From Halothiobacillus neapolitanus c2 (GTDB lineage: Bacteria; Pseudomonadota; Gammaproteobacteria; Halothiobacillales; Halothiobacillaceae), in the NCBI RefSeq assembly GCF_000024765.1, contig NC_013422.1, positions 2,518,887 through 2,582,886 of the forward strand: 64,000 nucleotides of DNA, read 5' to 3'. Made by a program: the position numbers and the translations under genes. The notes under the pieces are model-generated. The model saw nothing but the letters and a program-made list of their open reading frames with translations. It was not told the origin of the DNA and searched no databases. This document shows, in pieces, positions 26,237 to 34,296 of the stretch. Position 1 is the first letter of the stretch; each line of letters opens with the position of its first letter.

Positions 26237-27652
26237 TCATGCAGTCACTTCCGCTGAGTGCGCTGCATCCATCCAGCCTCGCGACTGTATGTCCTTGAGG
26301 GTCGCATCCAGACAGATGCGCACCCGATTTATCAGTTCGTCAATGTCCGACTTGGTGCATACCAAAGGTGGCGCGATGATCATCCGATCGCCCACCGCAC
26401 GCATGATCAGTCCATTGGCAAAGCAGTGATCGCGACAAATCATGCCCACTTCCAGCGATGCATCAAAGGGCTGCTTTTCGGCCTTGTCCTTCATCAACAC
26501 GAATCCGCCAACCATGCCGAATGTCTCGGGCGCCGCGACCAACGGGTGGTCGGACAATTCGGCAAACCGCTCGGCAAGGTAAGGACCGGTTACCTCATGA
26601 ACCCGCTCCACCAGCCCTTCGCGTTCAATAATATCCAAATTGGCCAGTGCCACAGCACAGGCGACGGGGTGCCCGGAATAGGTATAGCCGTGGTTGAACT
26701 CGCCGCCTTTCTCGATAAGCACCTCGGCCACCCGCTTGCCGACCACGACGCCACCGAGCGGTATATACCCAGAAGTCACGCCCTTGGCAAAGGTAATCAG
26801 ATCCGGTTTCGCGCCCATCATCTCCGAACTGAACCACGCACCCAGCCGCCCGAAGCCGCAGATGACCTCATCACAGATCAGCAGAATCCCGTACTTGTCG
26901 CAGATCCGCTGAATCTCGGGCCAATAGGTTTTCGGTGGGATGATCACACCACCGGCTCCCTGCACCGGCTCGCCGATGAACGCTGCGACCTTTTCCGGGC
27001 CGACTTCGAGAATCTTCTGCTCCAGCCAACCTGCCGCTTCGATACCGAAAGCATCCTTGTCTTGATCCGGCGCCAGATCGAAGTGGTAAGGCTGCTCGAT
27101 GTGCTCGATGCCCGGCACCGGCAAGCCACCCTGCGCATGCATGCCCGTCATGCCGCCGAGCGAGGAACCGCACACCGTCGAGCCGTGGTAAGCGTTTTTC
27201 CGGCTGATGATGATACTGCGCTCCGGATGACCGAGCGTTGCCCAATAATGGCGCACCATGCGCACATTTGTGTCATTCGATTCCGATCCGGAAGAGCTGA
27301 AAAACACATGGGAGAAACGGTCCCCGGCTAAGCTCACAATACGCTCGGCCAATTTTGTCGCAGGCTCGTTGGTCGTCTGGAAAAAACTGTTGTAATACGG
27401 CAGCACCTGCATCTGTTGCGCGGCGGCATCTACGAGTTCCTTGCGACCGTAACCCACGTTGACACACCACAATCCGGACATGCCATCGAAAATTTTATTG
27501 CCCTCGGAATCCCAGACATACACGCCTTCGCCACGGGTGATCACCCTCGCCCCTTTATTCGCCAGTGATTTATGGTTCGTAAAAGGATGCATGTAATGTG
27601 CCGAATCCAGTGCTTGAATTTCATCGGTCTTTGCACGGGTTGGTGCCGACAT
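26237..27652 (-). CDS. spuC: Putrescine:pyruvate aminotransferase (SpuC-type)
   Basis: 471 aa, class III PLP aminotransferase. DSAHYMHPFTNHKSL, GMSGLWCVNVGYGRKEL and NAYHGSTVCGSSLGG fit the SpuC group; the PLP lysine is in ITFAKGVTSGYIPLGG and the cofactor Asp in LLICDEVICGFGR. It would convert putrescine and pyruvate to 4-aminobutyraldehyde and alanine, bypassing glutamylation. The ATG at 27652 has GAGGAG upstream. It sits between puuA and potF. Activity on other diamines or amino acids is possible. Confidence 0.87.
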   Translation of the reverse strand: MSAPTRAKTDEIQALDSAHYMHPFTNHKSLANKGARVITRGEGVYVWDSEGNKIFDGMSGLWCVNVGYGRKELVDAAAQQMQVLPYYNSFFQTTNEPATKLAERIVSLAGDRFSHVFFSSSGSESNDTNVRMVRHYWATLGHPERSIIISRKNAYHGSTVCGSSLGGMTGMHAQGGLPVPGIEHIEQPYHFDLAPDQDKDAFGIEAAGWLEQKILEVGPEKVAAFIGEPVQGAGGVIIPPKTYWPEIQRICDKYGILLICDEVICGFGRLGAWFSSEMMGAKPDLITFAKGVTSGYIPLGGVVVGKRVAEVLIEKGGEFNHGYTYSGHPVACAVALANLDIIEREGLVERVHEVTGPYLAERFAELSDHPLVAAPETFGMVGGFVLMKDKAEKQPFDASLEVGMICRDHCFANGLIMRAVGDRMIIAPPLVCTKSDIDELINRVRICLDATLKDIQSRGWMDAAHSAEVTA

Positions 27653-27692
27653 GGTGTTCTCCTCGTTTTGACTCTGTTTAATCAAGTTCAAA

Positions 27693-29063
27693 TTAAACGT
27701 GCATCAACAGATGCTCGCGTTCCCACGGGCTGATGACACGCATGAATTCCTCATGCTCGGTTTCTTTAACCGCCACATAAACATCAATAAAGTTGTCACC
27801 CAGCACTTCACGCAGCGGCTTGGATGCATCCAATTGGCGCAGAGCTTCCGAGAGCTCTCTGGGCAATTGATAGTTCGAGTCATAAGCACTGCCGGTTGTC
27901 ACGGCGCTTGGCTGTAATTTCTCGACTATGCCGAGATAACCACAGGCAAGCGTGACCGCCATAGCCAAATAAGGATTGGCATCGGCACCCACGACCCGGT
28001 TTTCGACCCGGCGTGCTTCCGGCCCGGAATGCGGCACGCGGATGCCGACGGTGCGGTTGTCGTAACCCCACTCGATGTTGATGGGTGCGGCACCACCGCG
28101 CACGATGCGTCGATACGAGTTCACATAAGGCGCCAGCAGGGCCATGGCGGCGGGCAGGTATTTTTGCAGACCGGCGATGTACTGCTGGAACAATGGCGAT
28201 TCACTGCCATCCGGATTGCTGAAAATATTCTGGCCGGTACCGGTATCGAGGACGCTCTGATGGATATGCATGGCCGAGCCGGGCTCGTTGGCCATCGGCT
28301 TGGCCATGAAGGTGGCATACATGTTGTGACGCAGTGCCGCTTCACGCAGCGTGCGCTTGAAGAAGAACACCTTGTCGGCAAGAACCATGGGGTCGTCGTG
28401 CAGGAAATTGATTTCCATCTGACCGGCACCGAATTCGTGAATCAGCGTATCGAGTTCCAGCCCCATGATGTCGCAGTACTCGTAGATTTCCTCGAACAGC
28501 GGATCGAATTCATTCACCGCATCGATGCTGTACAGCTGACGACTGGTTTCCGCGCGGCCACTGCGGCCGATCGGCGGCACCAGCGGTTGGTTGGGATCGG
28601 TATTTCGCGCCAACAGGTAGAACTCCAACTCGGGGGCCACGATCGGCGACCAGCCCATGCTTTTGTACAACTCGGTCACCTTGCGCAGCACGTTGCGTGG
28701 CGCAAAGTCCACCGGGGTGCCATCGTGGAACAGGCAATCCATGATCACCTGAGCCGTGGGATCAACCGCCCAGGGCACCAAACGAACCGTGCCGGGGTCG
28801 GGAACCAGCACCATATCCTTGTCGGTAAAGCCGAATACATTGTCGTAAGCCGGCCGGTTTTCGGGTGATTCACCGGTCACCGTCACACCCAAAACCGCTT
28901 CGGGGAGACGCATGGCGCGCTCGGCTGTAAACTTTTCCCGCGGCAGGATCTTGCCGCGCGCCACGCCGGTGAGATCGGGAACAAGACACTCGATTTCCGT
29001 GACATTGTGCGCGGCCAGCCACTGGTCCATATCCTTGTGAGAAAAGTCTTTACGCTCAATCAT
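27693..29063 (-). CDS. puuA: Glutamate-putrescine ligase (PuuA/SpuI type)
   Basis: 456 aa, glutamine synthetase fold. The N-terminal ECLVPDLTGVARGKILP is typical of PuuA-like ligases; PELEFYLLARNTDPNQP, the metal/ATP region HEFGAGQMEINF, SAMHIHQSV and NSYRRIVRGGAAPINIEWGYDNR match. It joins putrescine to glutamate, the first step of the glutamylated route. The product goes to PuuB, encoded 2.6 kb away. It starts 25 bp after puuD. Confidence 0.92.
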   Translation of the reverse strand: MIERKDFSHKDMDQWLAAHNVTEIECLVPDLTGVARGKILPREKFTAERAMRLPEAVLGVTVTGESPENRPAYDNVFGFTDKDMVLVPDPGTVRLVPWAVDPTAQVIMDCLFHDGTPVDFAPRNVLRKVTELYKSMGWSPIVAPELEFYLLARNTDPNQPLVPPIGRSGRAETSRQLYSIDAVNEFDPLFEEIYEYCDIMGLELDTLIHEFGAGQMEINFLHDDPMVLADKVFFFKRTLREAALRHNMYATFMAKPMANEPGSAMHIHQSVLDTGTGQNIFSNPDGSESPLFQQYIAGLQKYLPAAMALLAPYVNSYRRIVRGGAAPINIEWGYDNRTVGIRVPHSGPEARRVENRVVGADANPYLAMAVTLACGYLGIVEKLQPSAVTTGSAYDSNYQLPRELSEALRQLDASKPLREVLGDNFIDVYVAVKETEHEEFMRVISPWEREHLLMHV

Positions 29064-29088
29064 ATCGTTCTCCGTTTAATCCGTTTTA

Positions 29089-29856
29089 TCACTTGGCCGA
29101 GCGTGAGGCAGCGCGCTCACGACAAGCTGCGCCAAAAACGCGAAATATCGACAAATAAGGCGGGTTGTTCAGCACATCCCACTCCGGGTGCCACTGTACC
29201 GCCAGCGCGAATGCTTTCGCATCGGAAATACGGATCGCCTCGATCAGGCCGTCGGGTGCATAGGCCTCGGCGACCAGCCCCGAGCCAAGCCGCGCAATAC
29301 CCTGACCGTGGAGCGAATTGACCATGAACTCGCTGCGCCCCGTAATCTCGGCCAGCAGACCGCCGGGCACGGTAGACACGAGATGCCGAGGGCCGTACTG
29401 CTCTTGGGCCACCGGGCTATCGACTTCCCGGTGGTCGGCAAACCCTTCGGTGTCATGCACGGCCTGATGCAGGCTACCGCCAAATGCCACGTTGATTTCC
29501 TGAAACCCGCGACAAATTCCCAACAAGGGAACACCCGACGTCACGGCGGCATCGATTAATCGCAGGGTCGTGCTGTCACGCGCTGGATCAAGCGGCAGGG
29601 ATGGATTCAGCACATCTTCGCCAAAATGGGATGGGTGCACATTGGATATCGCGCCCGGCAACAGGATGCCATCGGCCAATGCAATCAAGGCTTCAAGTTC
29701 ACTGTTCGAACCCAGAGCGGGGATCGCCAGCGGCACCGCTTGCGCCGCCTCGGCAACCGCCGCAACGTATTTATGACCGACGGCATGAAACGTTTGACCG
29801 TCGATCTGTCTCATATCTGCGGCCATCAGAACGACCGGCTTACTGCGGTAAATCAT
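29089..29856 (-). CDS. puuD: Gamma-glutamyl-GABA hydrolase
   Basis: 255 aa, class I glutamine-amidotransferase-like hydrolase. The nucleophile is C115 in LLGICRGFQEIN; the catalytic His-Glu pair is in VQWHPEWD. LPGAISNVHPSHF and VNSLHGQGI are family-typical. It releases GABA and glutamate from gamma-glutamyl-GABA. First gene of the minus-strand cluster, facing a MocR-type regulator across 248 bp. Confidence 0.94.
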   Translation of the reverse strand: MIYRSKPVVLMAADMRQIDGQTFHAVGHKYVAAVAEAAQAVPLAIPALGSNSELEALIALADGILLPGAISNVHPSHFGEDVLNPSLPLDPARDSTTLRLIDAAVTSGVPLLGICRGFQEINVAFGGSLHQAVHDTEGFADHREVDSPVAQEQYGPRHLVSTVPGGLLAEITGRSEFMVNSLHGQGIARLGSGLVAEAYAPDGLIEAIRISDAKAFALAVQWHPEWDVLNNPPYLSIFRVFGAACRERAASRSAK

Positions 29857-29948
29857 TTATCCGACACCCTCTTAATTGGTACTGACCGGCCATTCTAAGC
29901 GTCTAATGGCACCCTGTGTGCACCAAAGCAAACCAAAAGACTAAATTC

Positions 29949-29991
29949 GAAAAATAAATATATAAATCAGAAACATATGTATTTATTTTTC
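29949..29991. promoter_or_regulatory. Perfect 12-bp inverted repeat in the puuD/mocR divergent promoter region
   Basis: GAAAAATAAATA (29949-29960) and TATTTATTTTTC (29980-29991) are exact reverse complements separated by 19 nt in an AT-rich stretch. The position between the cluster and the divergent regulator suggests an operator, probably of the MocR-type protein. AT-richness makes chance or a cruciform possible. Confidence 0.5.
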
Positions 29992-30013
29992 AAATAATTT
30001 TCACATAAACACC

Positions 30014-30019
30014 TATAAT
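30014..30019 (+). promoter_or_regulatory. Candidate -10 element for the mocR-type gene
   Basis: A consensus TATAAT lies 85 bp before the GTG start. No good -35 element is seen at the expected distance, which suggests an activator-dependent promoter or a chance match. Confidence 0.4.
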
Positions 30020-30104
30020 GGGTTTATTCTTATACCAGAAAGGCAAACCAACAAGAGCCATTTGCTTGTTCTGCGTAGAACCACTTTAAACGAGGAGACG
30101 GGCC

Positions 30105-31616
30105 GTGGAATCTTTAACCATTTCGGAATGGTTGCTCACCGAGCTCAAACAAGGGCGATTTCCACCACGGATGCCGTCACATCGACGTGTCTACGAAGCC
30201 ATTCGTCGCGCCATTGCCACGCAGCATCTCACGCCCGGCGCCCGATTGCCGTCTACACGCAGTCTGGCGGAAGAGCTCAGTCTGTCCCGAAACACCCTGC
30301 TGGCCGCATTCGAGCAACTGCATGAAGAAGGTTATGTCGTGTCACGGATCGGTAGTGGTACGCGCGTTGCCGCCACGTTACCGGAAAGCTTTGTCCCAAT
30401 GCGGGCGTCCGGCGCAACAACAGATGCCGAGCCGCCAATGAACACGTCGGGAAGGAACACGTCGGGCCTGTCCAAACGAGGTGCCATCGTCGCCGGGCCA
30501 TCGGATCAACCCAGTTATGAGGTGCAACCTTTTACGCCAGGTGAGGATGATTTCTCTGCTTTCCCGACCCAGATCTGGCGTCGCCTGCTCAACCGCCAAT
30601 GGCGCGATCCTCAGCCCGCCTTTCTGGACTACGGCCATGCCGGGGGCCATTTGCCGCTTCGGCACGCCATTGCCAACTATCTGCGCATGTCCCGCACCGT
30701 CAATTTGACGGTGGAACAGGTGCTGATCACCTCGGGCACACAGCAATCTATCGACCTGTGTGCCCGCATGCTTACCGATTACGGGGACCGCGTATGGGTA
30801 GAAAATCCCTGCTACTGGGGCGCGCGACGCGTGCTTGAGGTCAACGGCCTGTCACTTCACCCGGTCCCTGTAGATGATGAAGGAATGGCACCAGGCAACA
30901 CCGATTTTCGAAATCCACCGCGTCTGATCTACACCACGCCATCCCACCAATACCCCAAGGGCGTTGCCATGAGTTATGGACGTCGCCGCCTGCTTCTGGA
31001 TTACGCTGCCAGCCGTGGGGCATGGATTCTCGAGGATGACTACGACAGTGAATTCCGCTTCGAAGGGCGTCCGCTGTCCTCATTGCAAGGCATGGATCAG
31101 AGCGGCTGCGTGCTGTATATGGGTACCTTTTCCAAGGTGATGTATCCCGGCATCAAACTGGGCTACATCGTGGTGCCGCCCGAACTGGCAGAACGCTTCA
31201 AACGCGGGCTGTATGAACTGCAACGCCCCGGTCAGGTCGTGATTCAGGCGGCGCTGGCCGACTTTATCGAAGAAGGTCATTTCTCAACCCATATTCGTCG
31301 CTTGCGGCAAATATACAAGGAACGGCGCTACCTGCTGCAAAAGGCATTGGCACCCGTTACCAACGTCGGCGCTCGCCTGCCGCCTGCCGGCTCCGGCCTG
31401 CACCTGGTGGTGGAACTCCCCGCGGCGTGTGACGATGTTCGAGTTGCCGAATTGGCCGCAGAACAAGGCCTGCGCGTTTACCCGCTTTCCCATTACAGCG
31501 TGGGAGAAAAGCGCGAAAAAGGGCTGATTATCGGCTATGCCTATGCGTCCACGGACCGCATCACGACTTATGGCCGCATCCTTGCGGATGTGATTCAGGC
31601 GGCCCTGAGCAACTAA
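30105..31616 (+). CDS. MocR-type regulator (GntR HTH fused to aminotransferase-like domain)
   Basis: 503 aa. A GntR winged HTH (about residues 25-90: RVYEAIRRAIATQHLTPGAR, SLAEELSLSRNTLLAAFEQL) is joined by a linker to a fold-type I aminotransferase-like domain (about 140-500), with the PLP lysine in MGTFSKVMYPGIKLGY. MocR proteins use PLP adducts as signals, as in GabR and PdxR. The GTG start has GAGGAG upstream. Divergence from puuD and a palindrome between them suggest that it controls the putrescine/GABA cluster, like GabR with GABA. The effector is unproven. Confidence 0.9.
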   Translation: MESLTISEWLLTELKQGRFPPRMPSHRRVYEAIRRAIATQHLTPGARLPSTRSLAEELSLSRNTLLAAFEQLHEEGYVVSRIGSGTRVAATLPESFVPMRASGATTDAEPPMNTSGRNTSGLSKRGAIVAGPSDQPSYEVQPFTPGEDDFSAFPTQIWRRLLNRQWRDPQPAFLDYGHAGGHLPLRHAIANYLRMSRTVNLTVEQVLITSGTQQSIDLCARMLTDYGDRVWVENPCYWGARRVLEVNGLSLHPVPVDDEGMAPGNTDFRNPPRLIYTTPSHQYPKGVAMSYGRRRLLLDYAASRGAWILEDDYDSEFRFEGRPLSSLQGMDQSGCVLYMGTFSKVMYPGIKLGYIVVPPELAERFKRGLYELQRPGQVVIQAALADFIEEGHFSTHIRRLRQIYKERRYLLQKALAPVTNVGARLPPAGSGLHLVVELPAACDDVRVAELAAEQGLRVYPLSHYSVGEKREKGLIIGYAYASTDRITTYGRILADVIQAALSN

Positions 31617-31647
31617 TGTACTGATTCACTTTGCTTAAAATGAGCGC

Positions 31648-32955
31648 TCAACCCAGCGCGTCGCGAAGTCGGTACCACGTCATGCCCAGAACGAGCGCCG
31701 GCATACGCAACCGTTTTCCGCCAATGAAACTATGGTGTGGAATGCGCGCCATCAGATCAAGTCGCTCCGCTTGACCGCTGATAGCTTCGGCGACCATCTT
31801 GCCCGCCATGCCGGTGAGTGCCACGCCATGACCAGAGAAACCTTGCAGATAGAACACGTTCGGCGCCATCTGGCCGAAGTCCGGCGCTCGATTCATGGTG
31901 ATGTCCACAAAACCGCCCCAGGCGAATTCCACCTTGGCATCTGCCAACTGGGGGAAAACCAACTGCATCCGTTTGTGCATGTCTTGCTTGAGGTTGGGCG
32001 GCGTCATGGTGCTGTAGCTCACCCGACCACCGAACAGCATGCGGTTGTCCGCTGAGAAGCGGAAGTAATCCAGCACGAAATTGGTGTCGCAAACCGCTGA
32101 CTTGGTAGGGATCAGGCGTGCAACCAATTCCGGGTCCAACGGTTCGGTGGCGACGATGTAGGTACCCACCGGCATGATTCGACTCGCGAGCGAAGGCGCC
32201 AATTTCGGCGACACTTCGGGCAGGTACATGTTACCCGCCAGTACGACATAACGCGCCGTGATGCGGCCCTTGTCCGTATGCAGCACGGCAGGCTCTCCCT
32301 TGGTCATCGTGCGTACCGGTGTGTGTTCGCAGATCCGCACACCCAGACTGTGCGCCGCGCGCGCCAGGCCGAGCGTGTAGTTGAGCGGATGCAGATGCCC
32401 CGAACGCCGATCGTAATAACCGCTATGAAAGCGCGGACTATCGATCCACTGGTTCAGGTCAGCCGGTTCGATCCATTCGGCGTCCGAATCGTAGTGGTAG
32501 CGCTTCGCCATGGTTTCAAACCAGTCACGCAGGGCGACGCCTTTACGCTTACCGACGGCCACACCGAGAAAACCATCCACCAGATCGCAGTCGATATCGA
32601 ACCGTTTGACCCGTTCGCGAACCAGATCGAGCGCTTCGATGGTGATGTCCCATGCCTGCTGAGCGGCTTCAAGCCCCAAAGCCTTTTCGATCACCGATTG
32701 ATCGCAGGCAAGGCCAGCGATGATCTGCCCGCCGTTGCGGCCACTCGCGCCCCAACCGACGCTCTCGGCTTCCAGCACGATGACCGAATAGCCGCGGTCC
32801 GCCAGCTCAATGGCCGCAGACAAGCCGGCGAGCCCCCCACCGACGATGCACACATCCGCGGCAGCATCGCCATCCAGCGGAGGGTAGCTCGTATGCGCAT
32901 GGGCACTGGCCGTGTAATAGGAGTTCTGAATCAGTTTTTGTTCGCAGGCGAGCAT
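31648..32955 (-). CDS. puuB: Gamma-glutamylputrescine oxidoreductase (PuuB/PauB type)
   Basis: 435 aa, DAO-family FAD enzyme. The dinucleotide motif is DVCIVGGGLAGLSAAIELA, followed by SVGWGASGRNGGQI as in PuuB/OrdL proteins; the C-terminal FSGHGVALTGMAGK closes the FAD site. It oxidises gamma-glutamylputrescine to the aldehyde used by PuuC. Start choice: ATG at 32955 (13 bp after speB) is preferred to an upstream GTG at 32982 that overlaps speB without a ribosome site. It is separated from the rest of the pathway by the mocR-type gene. Confidence 0.88.
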   Translation of the reverse strand: MLACEQKLIQNSYYTASAHAHTSYPPLDGDAAADVCIVGGGLAGLSAAIELADRGYSVIVLEAESVGWGASGRNGGQIIAGLACDQSVIEKALGLEAAQQAWDITIEALDLVRERVKRFDIDCDLVDGFLGVAVGKRKGVALRDWFETMAKRYHYDSDAEWIEPADLNQWIDSPRFHSGYYDRRSGHLHPLNYTLGLARAAHSLGVRICEHTPVRTMTKGEPAVLHTDKGRITARYVVLAGNMYLPEVSPKLAPSLASRIMPVGTYIVATEPLDPELVARLIPTKSAVCDTNFVLDYFRFSADNRMLFGGRVSYSTMTPPNLKQDMHKRMQLVFPQLADAKVEFAWGGFVDITMNRAPDFGQMAPNVFYLQGFSGHGVALTGMAGKMVAEAISGQAERLDLMARIPHHSFIGGKRLRMPALVLGMTWYRLRDALG

Positions 32956-32968
32956 GGTGGGGTTCCGT

Positions 32969-33919
32969 TCAAGTTGAGGCACAGGCGGCTAGACGACCAC
33001 AGAGCCAGGTCCAGATCATGGTCGATGCCGCATTGCTGGTCAGCTCGGCGTGATCGTACGGCGGGGCCACTTCGACAAGATCCATGCCTACCCAATTGAG
33101 ATCGTGCCAACCTTCCAGCAAGGTCATGGCCTGCGCGGTAGTCAGTCCGCCCGGCTCCGGCGTGCCCGTTCCGGGGGCGAAGGCCGGATCGAAGACATCA
33201 ATATCGAAGGACAGATAGACCGGCGGATTTCCGTTCTGCGCCAGACGTGCCCGCACCTCGTCGATGACATCCTGCAAACCGGCACCATCGCGCCCGCGCA
33301 ATTCACGGGCCGTATAAATGCGACCGCCCTGATCGTTCACGAATTCACGCGCCTCGCGCACGCCCGATGAACGGATGCCGACCTGAACAAAGGCTTCCGG
33401 TATGACCAGCCCTTCTTTAAAGGCTTCATACACCCAGGTGCCATGACCGGAAGGCTCGCCGAAGTGGTCCGTCCAGGTATCGCAGTGGGCATCGAAATGG
33501 ATGCAGGCCAGCGGTTGGCCGAAATGCGCACGATAGGCGCGCAACAACGGCAAGGTGATTGAATGATCGCCGCCGAGCCAGACCATTTCATGCCGATCCA
33601 GCAGTGCGCTCACTTGCGGCATCAAAGCGGCACGCATGCTCTCAAGACTCGTATTGGGAAGCAGCAAATCGCCCAGATCGACCAGTTTATCGAGCGGCGA
33701 GGTATCGAACAGCGGGTGGGTTGCGTCGCACAGCATCCGGCTGGCCTGACGAATCGCACCAGGCCCGAGACGCGATCCGGGACGATTGGTGACACTGCAA
33801 TCCCAGGTCACACCGGCCACGGCAAACGGCTTGCCCGACTCGGAGGAGGACGGCGCATCCGGCGTAATCGGCAACCCGAGGAACCCGCCGGCAGACAAAT
33901 AGGCAAACGTATGATTCAT
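32969..33919 (-). CDS. speB: Agmatinase / ureohydrolase (SpeB type)
   Basis: 316 aa, arginase-fold Mn enzyme. The metal-binding motifs are GGDHSITLPLL, HFDAHCDTW and SFDIDVFDPAFAPG. RPGSRLGPGAIRQASRML near the N-terminus is agmatinase-like. It would hydrolyse agmatine to putrescine and urea. The ATG at 33919 has GGAG upstream. First gene of a two-gene unit with puuB. Guanidinobutyrase or guanidinopropionase, close relatives that would yield GABA or beta-alanine, are real alternatives in this context. Confidence 0.85.
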   Translation of the reverse strand: MNHTFAYLSAGGFLGLPITPDAPSSSESGKPFAVAGVTWDCSVTNRPGSRLGPGAIRQASRMLCDATHPLFDTSPLDKLVDLGDLLLPNTSLESMRAALMPQVSALLDRHEMVWLGGDHSITLPLLRAYRAHFGQPLACIHFDAHCDTWTDHFGEPSGHGTWVYEAFKEGLVIPEAFVQVGIRSSGVREAREFVNDQGGRIYTARELRGRDGAGLQDVIDEVRARLAQNGNPPVYLSFDIDVFDPAFAPGTGTPEPGGLTTAQAMTLLEGWHDLNWVGMDLVEVAPPYDHAELTSNAASTMIWTWLCGRLAACAST

Positions 33920-34296
33920 GGCGTCACTCCATTCAGATCGATCACAAATAATCCACGCACTACCGCTTATGCGGCGCACTTTTTTCTTCCCTGTCCGAAC
34001 GGCGTCGAACAGGGTGTTAGATCAAAAAATTTGTTATCGAGCGCGTTGATTTCGGTAGGAACCTCTGATTAATTCAGAGGTTCCGTGCGGCACAAGGACG
34101 TGCCGCCATTTTCAATCACATACGTGATTGAAAATGAAGCAAAGCAAACGTCACGCCTTTTGCTTTGCTTGCTCTGAAAATTCCAGGATGGAATTATTCA
34201 AAGCTTCCAGTAGGATACTAACTCAGACATTGGTCCGATCAACAGGGCCATTTTGCACAAATAGATGGGGCCATTTGTGCCCAATAAAGGCCCGAC
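33920..34296. other. 377-bp intergenic region between speB and an aminotransferase gene
   Basis: No gene is seen. The right three-quarters is filled by consecutive perfect or near-perfect palindromes, listed separately. Promoters for the divergent speB and aminotransferase genes must lie here, but no clear -35/-10 pair stands out. Confidence 0.7.
33989..34280. repeat. Chain of seven consecutive hairpins
   Basis: In order: CCCTGT/ACAGGG (33989-33994, 34009-34014, with inner pairing); GGAACCTCTGA/TCAGAGGTTCC (34058-34068, 34074-34084); GCGGCAC/GTGCCGC (34087-34093, 34100-34106); CATTTTCAATCAC/GTGATTGAAAATG (34107-34119, 34124-34136); AAGCAAAGCAAA/TTTGCTTTGCTT (34137-34148, 34159-34170); AATTCC/GGAATT (34179-34184, 34190-34195); GCACAAAT/ATTTGTGC (34255-34262, 34273-34280). 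The second to fifth abut with gaps of 0-2 nt, and their stems are 7-13 bp without mismatch. No T-runs follow the stems. It may be a structured RNA, a leader element or a remnant of small mobile elements. Confidence 0.8.

Noticed and set aside
26258..27331. Long plus-strand frame opposite spuC
   Set aside because: Antisense shadow; composition and lack of motifs argue against coding.
34087..34136. Guanidine-II (mini-ykkC) riboswitch in the hairpin chain
   Set aside because: Two neighbouring hairpins are present, but the loops do not both carry the ACGR motif.
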